Positions 53,694-64,000 of a DNA stretch of 64,000 bases are shown here, in pieces. The position numbers and the translations under genes are program-made. The stretch lies in contig JARGXX010000093.1 in NCBI GenBank assembly GCA_030374765.1, positions 434,001 to 498,000 of the forward strand, given 5' to 3'. The notes below the pieces were generated by a model, which saw nothing but the letters and a program-made list of their open reading frames with translations, was not told where the DNA came from and did no database searches. The stretch comes from Agarophyton chilense. Lineage: Eukaryota > Rhodophyta > Florideophyceae > Gracilariales > Gracilariaceae. The stretch's first letter is position 1; each line of letters begins with the position of its first letter.

Positions 53694-55774
53694 TGCCGAA
53701 CTCGCCTTATAAGCCCGTCGGATATGCCGTTCTCCCTCCGGACTTCGTCGCTTCCGTCGGTCGTTCTATTCACTTCCCGGCGGACCAACCTGTGGGCAGT
53801 GGCACCATGGCTTCGAACAACCAAGCGAGGAGCTCCTCGGGATACCAATTGGCTTACGAACGTCCCGGGGACCGCTACGACCATACCATCGGACGGAATC
53901 CGAGGGCAGTGCGTCATGCCATTCTTACGTCCTCTGTGGAAGAATACCAAAGGTTCTGTCATATGTATCTCGACGCCCGAAGGTTTGCCGAGATACCCGA
54001 TTTCCGGAGGGGCAACAAGAACGCGCGCAGCGTCTCGTGGTATAACCGATGGTTTCATTGTCCTGTGGATCCGCGTTCTGCGACGAGATGTCGCACCCTC
54101 ATCAAAGCGGACATGCCATATGCCCGCTGCGAGGGGGAAGCCGAATAGCAGCTCAGGCTGCACAAACTCCTTTCAGACCTATACACGGACTTCATCTCGC
54201 CTCATGTGCGATTTCCCCTCGCGGGTCACAACCTCTTGGCGCTTATGTGCCTCCAGCCGCCGTATGACCGCCTGTTTTGGATGCCCAATACGGTCTATTG
54301 GAACGAGATGCACGAGCCCGATGGTCGTTTGCGTTAATTCCTGGGGTTCTTCTTTTTTTGGAACCAGGTGGAGTTTCACGAAATGAGCGCAGAAAAACGT
54401 CTTCCGTTATATCTTTCGCTTCCCCACGAGGATGAAAACCAATGGGCCATGTATTGGCGTGTCTCGCCGCTCCTTTTGGTTCCCACGCCGTCTGTGGTGA
54501 CGTACCACTCGTCTCAACTCATGGGAGATGACAATGACCGATGGTCGTGGCTGTTATGGCAGGTACTCTTCATTTAGTCCGGCGTGATGTCCCTTATGGC
54601 CTTCCTGGATACCACGAAATACGCAATCCGTGGTAATGTCCGTTCGGAGAATTGGAGGGTATGGTACGACGAGAACATACCCGGTCCTCGAGGTCGCCTA
54701 ATCCCACTCCCGGATATCATGGTCCGCTTCGTAAGGAACCTGGGCATCCAGAATATCATTTGTGGGACCCAATCCGACGTCGAGGAGACCGAGGCCCTTT
54801 TGAATCGTGTCCTACAGTTGCAGTGGGGCAAGACTCCCGGGTTCCTTTTGTATGACCACGATGCCGACTCATTCACGCCGATTCCGCTACATCCGCAGGG
54901 TCGGGATGACGCTCGCTCTTATCCCTCCAAGCCTTTGAGGAATAAACCATCGGACATCTCGAGGCGTCATGTGCCCGACTATTATCCAGAAGCAATTGGT
55001 TTCGATCCCCTGTGCTTCGAGCCTGATGTGGAAGCTACGCCGTTCTTTCCTGCTGGTATGTCTGATGGATAATCCTTCGGTGAAGATCCCTTCGTCATCC
55101 CCGTAGATGGCGTTAATCCTCCGGTCGAGCCCGCTGTGGTGTTGCCGACCGCTTCCCCTCCTCCAGCTCCTCCGGGCGCTGCTCCTCAGGATGAGCTTTT
55201 TTATGAGCCGCCCGTCGCCCAGATGGACATTCCTCCTGGCGAGATTACTGTCGAGGCCGGAAGTCCTGTAGGTGATGCCTCAGCTCAAAATTCCACTGGG
55301 CGCGTCGACATCGCTCCGTTTTCTCCGTTGCCACACTTTCCCGCTTTGGTCACGATTGCGGCTTCGGATCTCCGTCCTGTCTGCCGTACCGTTGGTATTA
55401 CCGCCTCGATGGACATTGCGACAGTCCTGAGAGAAGCGTGCTCCTGGGCGCGTCGCTCGGCGCGCTACGCCGCAGTTGTCCAACAGGGTCAGGACCTGAA
55501 GACCGCCATGGTCAATATCCTGCAGCAGAATTCCCAAATGATGTCCCAGAGGGTTACTGCCAACTTGGATGCCCGGTATGGTCTACATTTGGGCGACCGG
55601 GAGACTTCCGATGGTGACAATAGTTTTTCAGGTGAATCTCCGCCGACGAAGCGTGCTCAGCTCGCTGGGGCCGGTCCTTGTGGTTCAGTGGGCTCCATAG
55701 GTGACCCTAATCTCGGCTTCAATCCTGCAGATTCCAATGAGGACGACGGAGTTACTCCAGCGCTGCCCCAATGA
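53694..55774 (+). pseudogene. 694-codon ORF broken by four in-frame stops, retroelement-associated
   Basis: From ATG 53694 one frame runs to 55774 with only four interruptions, all stops (about 54146 TAG, 54335 TAA, 54575 TAG, 55070 TAA). The N-terminal two thirds is rich in Trp, Tyr, Arg and Pro (RSVSWYNRWFHCPVDP, LFWMPNTVYW, NQWAMYWRVSPLLL). The C-terminal third has a Pro-rich linker, a helical block (about 55420-55560) and a Ser/Asp-rich tail (SPPTKRAQL). No zinc knuckle or pol motif is present. It is either the gag of a plus-strand Gypsy element or an antisense accessory ORF of the minus-strand Gypsy pol whose end lies 118 bp downstream. I cannot tell which. Confidence 0.55.
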
Positions 55775-55892
55775 GTCCTGTTGGTGTTCGGAGCGCTTTC
55801 GCCAACCTTGAGGACATGGTGAGGGCTGTTATACCTCTCATATTTAATCCAATATATGAATGCTTGTGTTTTTCCAAGGTCGTTCTTCTCTC

Positions 55893-57204
55893 TCAAACGT
55901 GCGTGCCCCTAGGCGTCGTCAAACCTTGAGAGCGTCTTGCTTCTTTCTCATGTGTCGCCTTAGAACTGACATTGTTCTCTGATGCAGGATCTACGGCGAA
56001 CCGTCGTGCTACGGTGAATTGTCGTGTCGAGAGGCGGTTTGGGAGGCGTTTGGGGGTTATTCGGACCAATCGTTGCCCCCTACTGAAGGCTGCGCTCCGT
56101 GCTGCCGATTTTGCGCCAATAGCGGGCGATAAATTAACCGGAATGGTTTGAGGCTCTTGCCAAGTGTCTTCCTCAGGTTTGTAGACGAACCAACGGAAGT
56201 GATAGCGCATAGTACCATCTTCTCCCCGAACGGCGGAGATAATGCGCTTAATCACATATCAGTATTGGTATTCATTCTCCGGCAGGAGAGTGTGGTCCAG
56301 AGGGGCGAATCAATCGGAGTCGGTTGGAAGAGATGGGTCATCGTCATTGGTATTGAAAATCGGGTCCATGGGGCTAGTTGGGTCTGCGGGAACTGCCTTG
56401 GGGTGTGTGGGGATTTGAGCGTGGATCTGAGGTGGCAGTGATTCCATTGGACCAGGGGACTGGGACTTTGGTGATTCGGGGGAGCTAGGGGCTCATATCA
56501 CCCGATCAATCGAGACGGTGTCCTGTAGGCCGTCAATTAGTAACGTAATGGTATGTTGATTGGCCTTAAGGACTTTGTATGGTCCCGTAAAGCGGGGTAA
56601 GAGCTTTGGCGTAGTGTTCTCGAAGTCCTCACTGTCCTTCGGTGGCCGGTACAGGTAAACAAGTTCTCCTTTCCCAAAGGTCGGAGTGTTCCAAACGGCT
56701 TTGTCGAAATTGACCTTGTAACGCCGTTAGGCTTTGGTTAGTATAGTTCCAGCCGATTGAATAATGCGTTCGATGCGTCGGCGCGAGTAGCGCTTCGCCT
56801 GGGTAGGAGTCATTTCTTCGGTTATGTCCTGGTGTATGATAAACTCCTGAAGGTCAACAGCTGTCGGCGGCGTCGCTCTCGTTAGCGTTAAGTCGAAAGG
56901 TGTTGTCCCCGTGGAAGCGTGCACCTGCATGTTGTAGGCATAAAACCGTGGCTCAACGTAGTCGTCCTAGTCCAATTGGTGCTCCGATACGTATTGTGTC
57001 AATCGGTTCAGATGTGTTTGGTGAAAGCGATCGGCTTGGCCATTGGTTTGCGGGTGGTACGCCGTGATGGTCACAAGTTTGATACCTAAGGTGGCACAAT
57101 CGCTTGAGAAGAATCAAGCCGACATTTCCAGTGCTATAATTGTTTGGCACGGGGTCAGTCTGAGCAGATGCCTCCGACGCACCAAAGCCTAGAAGACTTA
57201 GCAT
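55893..57204 (-). pseudogene. pol: Gypsy chromovirus pol 3' end: integrase C-terminus and chromodomain
   Basis: Reading leftwards from about 57204: a partial integrase core with the conserved TAYHPQTNGQADRFHQT (about 57060-57010), HLNRLTQYVSEHQLD, STGTTPFDLTLTRATPP, and the GPY/F-type end LLPRFTGPYKVLKANQHTITL (about 56600-56540). After a Pro-rich linker comes a chromodomain (VIKRIISAVRGEDGTMRYHFRW, EDTWQEP; about 56255-56165) and a basic tail ending at 55893. In-frame stops occur at about 56970 (TAG, where Trp is expected in LDWDDY), 56727 (TAA), about 56494, 56310 and 56260. One frameshift lies near 57095. Upstream pol and the LTRs are missing, so the element is truncated at about 57.2 kb. 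Confidence 0.82.
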
Positions 57205-57808
57205 CCTACTTTTCTGCGCGTGTCAAAGGTCTCCAGCTTCTGTGCGGTACGCATCCGCGAAAGGAAAGACTAAACATCGCCTCGAGAGTATGCGGTTCCA
57301 CCGCTCTCTCGTGCATAGAGCTGAGGCTTCGTTTCCATTTCGAACAGAAAGGCGCTCTTCAACTTTTAATTCAGTCATTTCCGTGGATATTCGATGCCTA
57401 TGCGCTGCGAGTTCCTTCCCCGAGGTTGACTTACTCCATCGCACTTTAGTAGCTGTCCCCTTTTCTGTCGATGACTCCATGGCTAATTTAGGCAGTTTCC
57501 AGATGCGTGCAAAACAGTGCACGTACTTAGCGAAAAGCAATCGATAATATCGGTGTGGCTGTTCCTCGAAAGGACGTGGAATCCGACATTCGGAATTAGG
57601 CACAAAATTAGAACGGTTTTGATGTAGTGCTTTCCGTTGGGACCGTTACTAAAAAACTTCTTCGCTCTTGCCTATAGCAGACGACCGACACAAAACACCT
57701 TAGCAGAAACCTGATCTGATGTTTTGTCAAATAGTTCCTTCTCGGTTTGTCCTAAATTGTTCAACGCGGGTCTCTGGCACTCAACCATGGTGGAATCATC
57801 CAAGTCTT
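57205..57808. other. Unassigned sequence right of the truncated Gypsy pol
   Basis: A 126-codon minus-strand frame (57223-57603) has no recognisable domain. Confidence 0.35.
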
Positions 57809-58810
57809 TTAGGTCCGGACATTGAGAAACAAAAAATCGTTCATATGGATGAGCATAGCTGCGCAGATATTGAAGATAACTGCCGTATTATTTCGGGCAT
57901 GACTGTGTCGCAGAATGTTCTCCACTTGAGAGCTTGACAAACCTGCAGTTTTCTCCATTTCTTGTAGCCCGAGCCCGTATAGCATTTCTCTACAAAGCGG
58001 GTAGAGGCATTGTTTCTCGATGTGGAACAGACTTAGACATGGGATGAGCAATTCATGAGTGCGCGGCGTTGATGGACTTCATTACCCGTGCAGTGTGGTA
58101 GCCTTGGCGGATTGTTTCCAAATGGGCAGTAACATCTTGTAGGTCGGTTGGTCGCCAGATACAAGAACATATGTCGGACATCCCGGCTGACCTGGCTGGA
58201 TGATTTCGTAGAGTTTTGCAACTTTGGCATGAATAGTGAGAATGTCGGCTGCGCTTAGGTGGCAAATATCAATGTACATAACCTCTTGATCCGAATAAAG
58301 GCTTGACTTCGGAGTTGCTCCGCCGTGAGGTTTGAAGCAGGCCAAGGAAAGTGTCTGGAAGTTAATTCTGCGTCGTTCACTCTAAGAGTTGGTTCGTGGA
58401 AAAGAAGATTTGCCGAAATCGCTCCTTGGACCAGGACTGTCCCATTCACCTACTGAACCAATTAAGTCCCGCCGACGCCTCCAAGCGATACCGAACGAGT
58501 GCACGAATCTAGAGTGTCTCCTTCTTTTGCGAAGGACGCCTTGAGTTGCTTTACCACTTATCACAGGATTTTTCATACCAGCTGCCTTCACAGAGTGAAG
58601 AGGCATCATGTCGAAATTGTCCATCTGAATGGTCAACAGACATTCATCCAGGTCCATCCCACTACGTGAACCCCTCTGTGATTGCTCCCTCTCGGATATG
58701 AGGGACTTTTGGTACCCATCACTAGTGTCTTGTGACGCTACCAACCCGAATTCATGTAGAACGTGGGTCCACGACGAAGAAGACTCGAGAATGCCTGCAG
58801 CAGACAGCAA
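57809..58810 (-). pseudogene. Transposon-type ORF with VSGDQPTYK motif, broken by stops
   Basis: One minus-strand frame from 58810 to 57809 is interrupted by TAG (58382) and TAA (58082). Conserved-looking blocks are DNFDMMPLHSVKAAG (about 58620) and CPTYVLVSGDQPTYKMLLPIWK (about 58170-58110). A D-N-x-D segment followed by an SGDQ-x-T block recalls a class of large eukaryotic transposon-borne proteins (DUF6589-like) of unknown mechanism. The match is from memory and partial. Further decayed minus-strand frames upstream (59665-60171, with a Cys-x2-Cys start, and 60243-60727) may be its N-terminal part. Confidence 0.4.
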
Positions 58811-61123
58811 CGCAGTCGGGGGGGCCTGTCACTGAGTTCTTCCTAGCGAAAAAGACCTGCTCAATGACTCTGAATGCGCGGATCATCAATAAAAGATCTG
58901 ATTTCGGAACCATTTCCCGGTCCACCTCCGCACGCAACGCAGTGAGCAAATGTGGAGCTGAGATTGAGGAAAGGACTTCAGACAGGTTTGAAACCGGAAA
59001 GATACTGGCGGTTGTCTTGTTCGATAATCTCGCTGAAACATGCCACGAAGAGAGACGATTACCGGAGCACATGTACAAGTTAGTTGCGAACAAAAGAAGC
59101 GGCCATATTCTAGACACTTCATCCCATAAACAACACTCCACGCGCCATTATCTAGCGTTGTTCAACGAGAAGTTTTTTGTGACAGTAGCCAGCATACTAC
59201 GTCGTTCTGTCACACTGAGCGGCTTGGTTAACTTGTCATTCTTTGCGCAAAATGAGAAAAACGCCTCATTGAGAGAGTTCCCAAATGCGTAGCAACGTAA
59301 TCTTGGAGTCGGGCAATAAAGATGTATACCTTTCCCTCCCAGTGTTGGTCATAGGGGCTCTCCAATGTCCTTGGGTCTACACTTTTCCCCTTCTTGTTAA
59401 AAGTGAGCAACCACTCACATGAATCTCTAACAGCCCCTAAAGAGAGGAAGAGAGCCTTGGGCATGCCTGTACCGGTTCAATCACCGAGCGACGTACAACA
59501 ATGCGGTCATTTCTTACTTCTGGAAGCACCGACGCCTACCCCACACCCGAACCATTGGAGTCAAGCACGCTTCTGATCATGTCCAGCAAGCACCGGTCAA
59601 TTACGTCCTTCAAGAGTACACCGTGAACTGGCGGTGGACTCCCTTCAATGCATTTTGAGAGCTTTTAGTGGCAGTGGGTGCACGCTTTCTTTCTGTGCAC
59701 GTCTCGAGCTCGCAGCATTCTATCCGGCAAAGCGAATACGGAATCGTCAAAGTCAGCGGCTTCTTCGGCGTCTTCAATTGTATTGCTCTCGAAGCTAGGA
59801 AGGGGACGGAGAATTCCCTTTTTCTTTGGGCAAACTGTGTCAAAGAAAACACAACGAGCACGGGGACTCCCCAGCTTTTTCTTCTCTCGTAGTTCCGCAA
59901 CATTGAGGGAGTGCCTGGTATGATTATGATGAAGTTTGCAAAGCAGTTTCTCAGAAATGTGGTTCAGCAACTCATCGACCTCACTCTCGGAAATTTGGGA
60001 GCGGTTTAATAGGTCCGTCTTACAGAAAAGCGAACCTGTCTTCCCTACTAGAAACACGGTGTAAAGCTTGAGATTGATGAATGGGTTTGCTTCTCGAACA
60101 TTTCCTTTTTGAATTACTGCATTACCCAAGCATGAACAAATGTAGCATGATTTGTGCCGGTTGTTTCGCATTGGCTCGATTCTGGATTCTCAAAACTGAA
60201 TAGATTTTCGAGCGCACAGCCCATAATGATGCTCTTCAGAAATTACGCTCCATCTTCTTCTACTTGAGCGACAATCCGTGCATAGAAGGAAACGTCCGGG
60301 TACATGCCCCACAAATGGGTTGGGATACGGGGAAGTGTCAACTTTCTGGCGTTTCTTGAGTTAGTTTTCGGAGATGTAAACGTAATGAGAAGGCCTCTTA
60401 GTAGACGACTGTGAACAAGCCATGCACAAATGTGATAAAAGGTCTGTGGAGGTGTCTGCGACGACTTTTTTGACTTTTGGTTGCATCGCCGCAACTCACT
60501 CTCACCGAATGGCCTCTTGAGAATTTGTGCAGAGCTGTGTTATTGGATGACGCTCGGGTTTCTGGATGGGAGTGCGGCGTCGCAATTCGGGCAGAGGAAA
60601 GGCGGCCAATGCAGCTCACCAACGAGATGGATAGAGCCAAGAAAAAGGGACGCAGATAACCTCCAGTACGAGTTTTGGGGGACGACAAAATCTGACTTTT
60701 TCGAAGGTGTGATAACCGCTTTTGCACTATCTACGGGCGCTTCGTACGGATTAGGCACACGTCAGAATGATATGGTCAAATTAAATTGACACGGCCGTCG
60801 AAATGCATATACGGGCCCAAACCCAAATATTACTTCAACAAGGCCTCCCTCTCTGCTCTGCTCAGGGCGCTCGTCAGCATGGCAAAAAAACAGGCATGAT
60901 CCAAAAATCTTGGGTTTCTGCCGTTACAAAAGTCCTCGGTATCCCGAGCGGATCGCTGGGATATCGGCGCCTCTAATGCGCCGGTCTTCCAGCAGAAGTT
61001 TGTCAGGATGTAAGAGATGATAGGAAAATTACTGCATATTCTTCCTTTATCGGACACTCCATCCGAACGTTTTGGTTCGCAAGCCACGTGCAGATATTAT
61101 CTCCTGCGCCAGTTTAAACCCAC
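58811..61123. other. Mosaic of decayed frames
   Basis: The best frame is minus 60171-59665 (168 codons, charged C-terminus, Cys/His-rich ends), possibly upstream sequence of the VSGDQPTYK ORF. No intact gene or RNA gene was seen. Confidence 0.35.
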
Positions 61124-61432
61124 ATGTTTGCTCTTGGGACTGCGCTTTCTCTCCGCACAGTTTTGAACATTCCCCCCCTACATTCCTCCCCAATTTCTCT
61201 TCTTCCACTAACTTCTACTCGCGCTGAGTTGCAATCGCGTCTTTTTGTACTAACTTCTACTCGCGCTGAGTTTCCATCGCGTCTTTTTGTACTAACTTCT
61301 ACTCGCGCTGAGTTGCCATCGCGTCTTTTTGTACTAACTTCTACTCGCGCTCTTTTTCAATGGCGTTTTCAGATGTTCCCGGAGTTCGTCCAGGAAGAGA
61401 TTGCTCCTCTCTCACCAAAGAAACCCCCATGA
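61124..61432 (+). CDS. 102-aa ORF built on 14-residue repeats
   Basis: An ATG frame ending TGA. Residues about 29-75 are three full and one partial copy of LTSTRAE(L/F)(Q/P)SRLFV, encoded by a 42-bp tandem repeat. Because 42 is a multiple of three, the frame survives copy-number change. The start is hydrophobic, and the end is acidic then proline-rich (EEIAPLSPKKPP). Family unknown; it may be a repeat-containing scrap rather than a functional gene. Confidence 0.3.
   Translation: MFALGTALSLRTVLNIPPLHSSPISLLPLTSTRAELQSRLFVLTSTRAEFPSRLFVLTSTRAELPSRLFVLTSTRALFQWRFQMFPEFVQEEIAPLSPKKPP
61205..61352. repeat. 42-bp tandem repeat, 3.5 copies
   Basis: The unit ACTAACTTCTACTCGCGCTG... ends ...TCGCGTCTTTTTGT. 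Copies are nearly identical, which suggests recent expansion. Confidence 0.92.
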
Positions 61433-61973
61433 CAAACGTCTCTACTTAGTGCCGCTGAACCGAACGTTGTTCTTATAGAGGATACAGTTCAGCTCAATCA
61501 TGATGGAGACCCCATCTACTAGAGGTGAAGACCGCACGCTGTAGCCCCGGTTTCAAGGCAAAAATAAAGCTGCTGTAAGCCGTTCCGGCGCACAGGCGCC
61601 GCCGGCGGGCACAGCAGCTCGAAACTCCCAGCAATGCAACTGCCAGCAGCTGGAAACGTGTGCTTTGTTGGACGGTTTCATCAATCTTGAGATTTTCGTG
61701 CATACTTTGTATGCTTTCGGGTCCAGTGGATCAGAACGCATAAAAAGTATGCACTAAGATCTGTAAGAACCCCTCCCCAACTGATACGTTTCTGATTTAA
61801 TCGGGTAGTCGCGTGTTACTACCCGCCGTTTTTGTCACAAAAATCCATCCGAAAATGTCCGACCCGGTGTTGACGCGCACCCTCAGCAGAATCTGCTCAG
61901 CGGAAAAACATAACAGATATAAGTATAAGTGCTTGGTATTTTCTAAACATAAGATTTCCTAAAATCATTTCTA
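61433..61973. other. No gene seen
   Basis: Short frames only. Confidence 0.4.
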
Positions 61974-62830
61974 GTGTCTATACGACCACTGGCCTCATAT
62001 GACTCCAGAATTACCACATCGATAATTTTTGTAAACTTTGTCAATCTTCTTAAACGTTTATGCCTGGACGTCATCAACACTCTTTTATTCTCTGGCGTCA
62101 ACGTTAAAGATCACGAAAGATCGTCCACAACTTGTACACAACATCATCTTCACTTCAGCCGTGTTAGACCTAAAAAAGGCTTATGTTGGCGTTCCAAAAC
62201 ACAAACCTATGCCACTAGCAATGCGAGTGCTACCAAAAACTTTCGATAGACTGATACCCTATCTGCCTCAACCGACTATCTCAAAAACGATTAAACAATT
62301 TCTGATGGTACAGATAGACAGAGCCACCTAAAAGCCCGAATTGGGGTACCTCAGGGTGATTCCTCTAGCACCAAACTTTTCAATATCCACATGGATATCT
62401 ACGTTGAAGACGTACTGAAAATCTGAAAACACTACTACACAGAAAATGAACGACTTATTCTCTTCGCAAACGATGTTAAGCTAGTGGCGAAAACAAAGAA
62501 CGCGTTAAAAAATGCTGGATGTGTCAACAAGATGGACCAAGGACTACTGTATGACTTGAAACACAGAAAAGTGCTTTACTGTACAACAGATTGACGGCAC
62601 TAGCCCATCGTTTACACTTGTTTATACCATTCAACGAATACAAACTAGTGTGAAATATCTTGGGGTGATTGTCAGAGAAAATGAAATCACTGATAAAAGC
62701 TTCTTAAAAAGATTCAATCATGTACAGCTCCAACTGATGAAATTCGTGAACCAAGGGGTGAAGAAACAGATAATATCCCAAAAAGGTTTCATCTGTGTAA
62801 AACAGTAGTACTGCTACTCGCTGAATACGC
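61974..62830 (+). pseudogene. Non-LTR retrotransposon reverse transcriptase remnant
   Basis: RT motifs appear in order but in shifting frames: VLDLKKAYVGVPKHK (motif A Asp, about 62160), ARIGVPQGDSSSTKLFNIHMD (motif B, about 62335-62400), the catalytic-box position LFANDVKL (about 62463; FADD is expected, so the first Asp is Asn), and later SVKYLGVIV (about 62650), as in LINE-type RTs. Several stops and at least one shift break it. No endonuclease or RNase H domain was found. Confidence 0.72.
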
Positions 62831-64000
62831 CATACATCCTACTTCCCAAACGTGTAATATGAACCAAAACGGTAACGGGGTTGTAAGACCTGTCGGTTCT
62901 AGGGAGTGCGGGATGTGCTCAACCTATGAGGCAGAGATTTAAGATATCTGTAAGGTGTGGCATCACCAGCCACTGAAGTGTGCAACAGGAACTGCGGGCG
63001 TACTGAGACTAAGTTGGTAGACCGTGATGCACAGCGCACGCGAGTCCGGAAAATCGTAAGAACACTATACTAACCTTTATGGTCGACTGTGGAAACCAAA
63101 AGGGGTAGTAGTCTAGTAGGCGTTTAACTCTACCATGTTGGTCGGCGTGACCATACTTGATGAAGATATATATATCACCGACCACCCGACCCACGGTGAC
63201 GATTCTCGCCACGTGGCCACGGGAAGGAGCACTGGAGGTGCACCTCCCTATCAACTTAATCCTATCTATCTAATACTAAATTAGCGAAAATCTAAAATAG
63301 ATGCGAATTAAACCACTGTAGTACAAGGCGCATGCACGCAACCATCCAGGTCCAACATGTCGCATCATTACCTCATCGCTGTAGCTCACTGTGAGGCGTG
63401 TGGAACACACGAGCAAAACGCGCACCGCTTCGTGTGTATTAATGTAAGCGACGCGCGTCTGTCCTACAGTTTCACTCATGTAATATATTAATTAAGCTAT
63501 TATTTGGACGTAACGCTGTACACAGAAGATTTATTTAGAGCCGTAAATTCAGTACGAAACGCAAATGCGTTCTGCGTCGAGTAAGGCGCGCAATTACGAC
63601 AGTCTGCCCGGTACCGGACCGGAAGCCGCACGAATTCTCGCACTGGCCTTCCTCCTAATTGTCTATAGAAGGCCAACTTCGGTCGGCTCCGACCAACTCT
63701 GGTCAAGTCAGCTCGACAAAAGCGGCTCACCCCCGCCCCTTTGGCACCAAAACTATCTCTTAGCACAGTCTGGGCCTCTTTTGCCATCAACTCTCTCCCT
63801 TTTTTTTCTTCACTTCGGGGTTGGATCCGCTTTCTACCGCGACTGCGCCGACCCTTTCTGCGAACCCGTCACTCACGTGGAACTGTTTAGCACCTCCTGT
63901 TGTTAACAGAACCACGTGATATGGCGTAGGGCTAACACTCTACGGTCATTTGGAATTCGTTCAAGAGTAAGTGACTTTCACTGCTCTTTTGGTATTGTGT
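62831..64000. other. No supported gene to window end
   Basis: Overlapping short frames only; a small ATATATAT run lies near 63167. Confidence 0.4.

Overview
The window looks like nuclear DNA of an intron-poor photosynthetic eukaryote, most compatible with a multicellular (florideophyte) red alga such as Chondrus. This is an inference from four things: host genes that read as single uninterrupted frames, a plant-type SAICAR synthetase with a plastid-transit-like leader, isolated tRNA and 5S rRNA genes, and large repeat islands made of Copia, Gypsy, pogo and PIF/Harbinger elements. No species was confirmed.

Layout. 1-4.9 kb: gene-poor, with a broken unknown frame, a PIF-type transposase scrap and a pair of 168-bp direct repeats. 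4.965-19.505 kb: one old Copia element with 435-bp LTRs and target duplication AATTT. It was opened by three later insertions: an 889-bp solo LTR, an ~815-bp LTR-like element, and a complete younger Copia element with 246-bp LTRs and target duplication GTTAT that splits the older RNase H. The older element also carries an antisense ORF just inside its 3' LTR. 20.0-22.3 kb: a pogo/Tigger-like element with one stop in its transposase. 22.5-48.7 kb is the host gene island: a 1255-aa membrane protein (-), a secreted L-type-lectin-like protein (+), a PurE-PurC purine biosynthesis fusion (-), a possible spliced gene (-), a 73-aa protein (+), a small membrane protein (-), tRNA-Thr(AGT), a ~73-bp tandem array, a proline-rich ORF, a PH-domain protein (+), a 689-aa acidic disordered protein (-), 5S rRNA (+) and a basic nuclear-type protein with a duplicated module (+). 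49.9-52.4 kb: a decayed PIF/Harbinger pair, with transposase (+) and SANT-like accessory gene (-) facing each other. 53.7-57.2 kb: a broken 694-codon frame (+) meeting the 3' end of a Gypsy chromovirus pol (-). 57.8-58.8 kb: a broken transposon-type ORF with a VSGDQPTYK motif. 61-63 kb: a short repeat-encoding ORF and a non-LTR reverse transcriptase remnant.

A theme across the mobile DNA is decay mainly by in-frame stop codons in otherwise preserved frames. Most of these stops can be explained by C-to-T or G-to-A transitions. A second theme is extra antisense or tail-to-tail ORFs attached to LTR retroelements.
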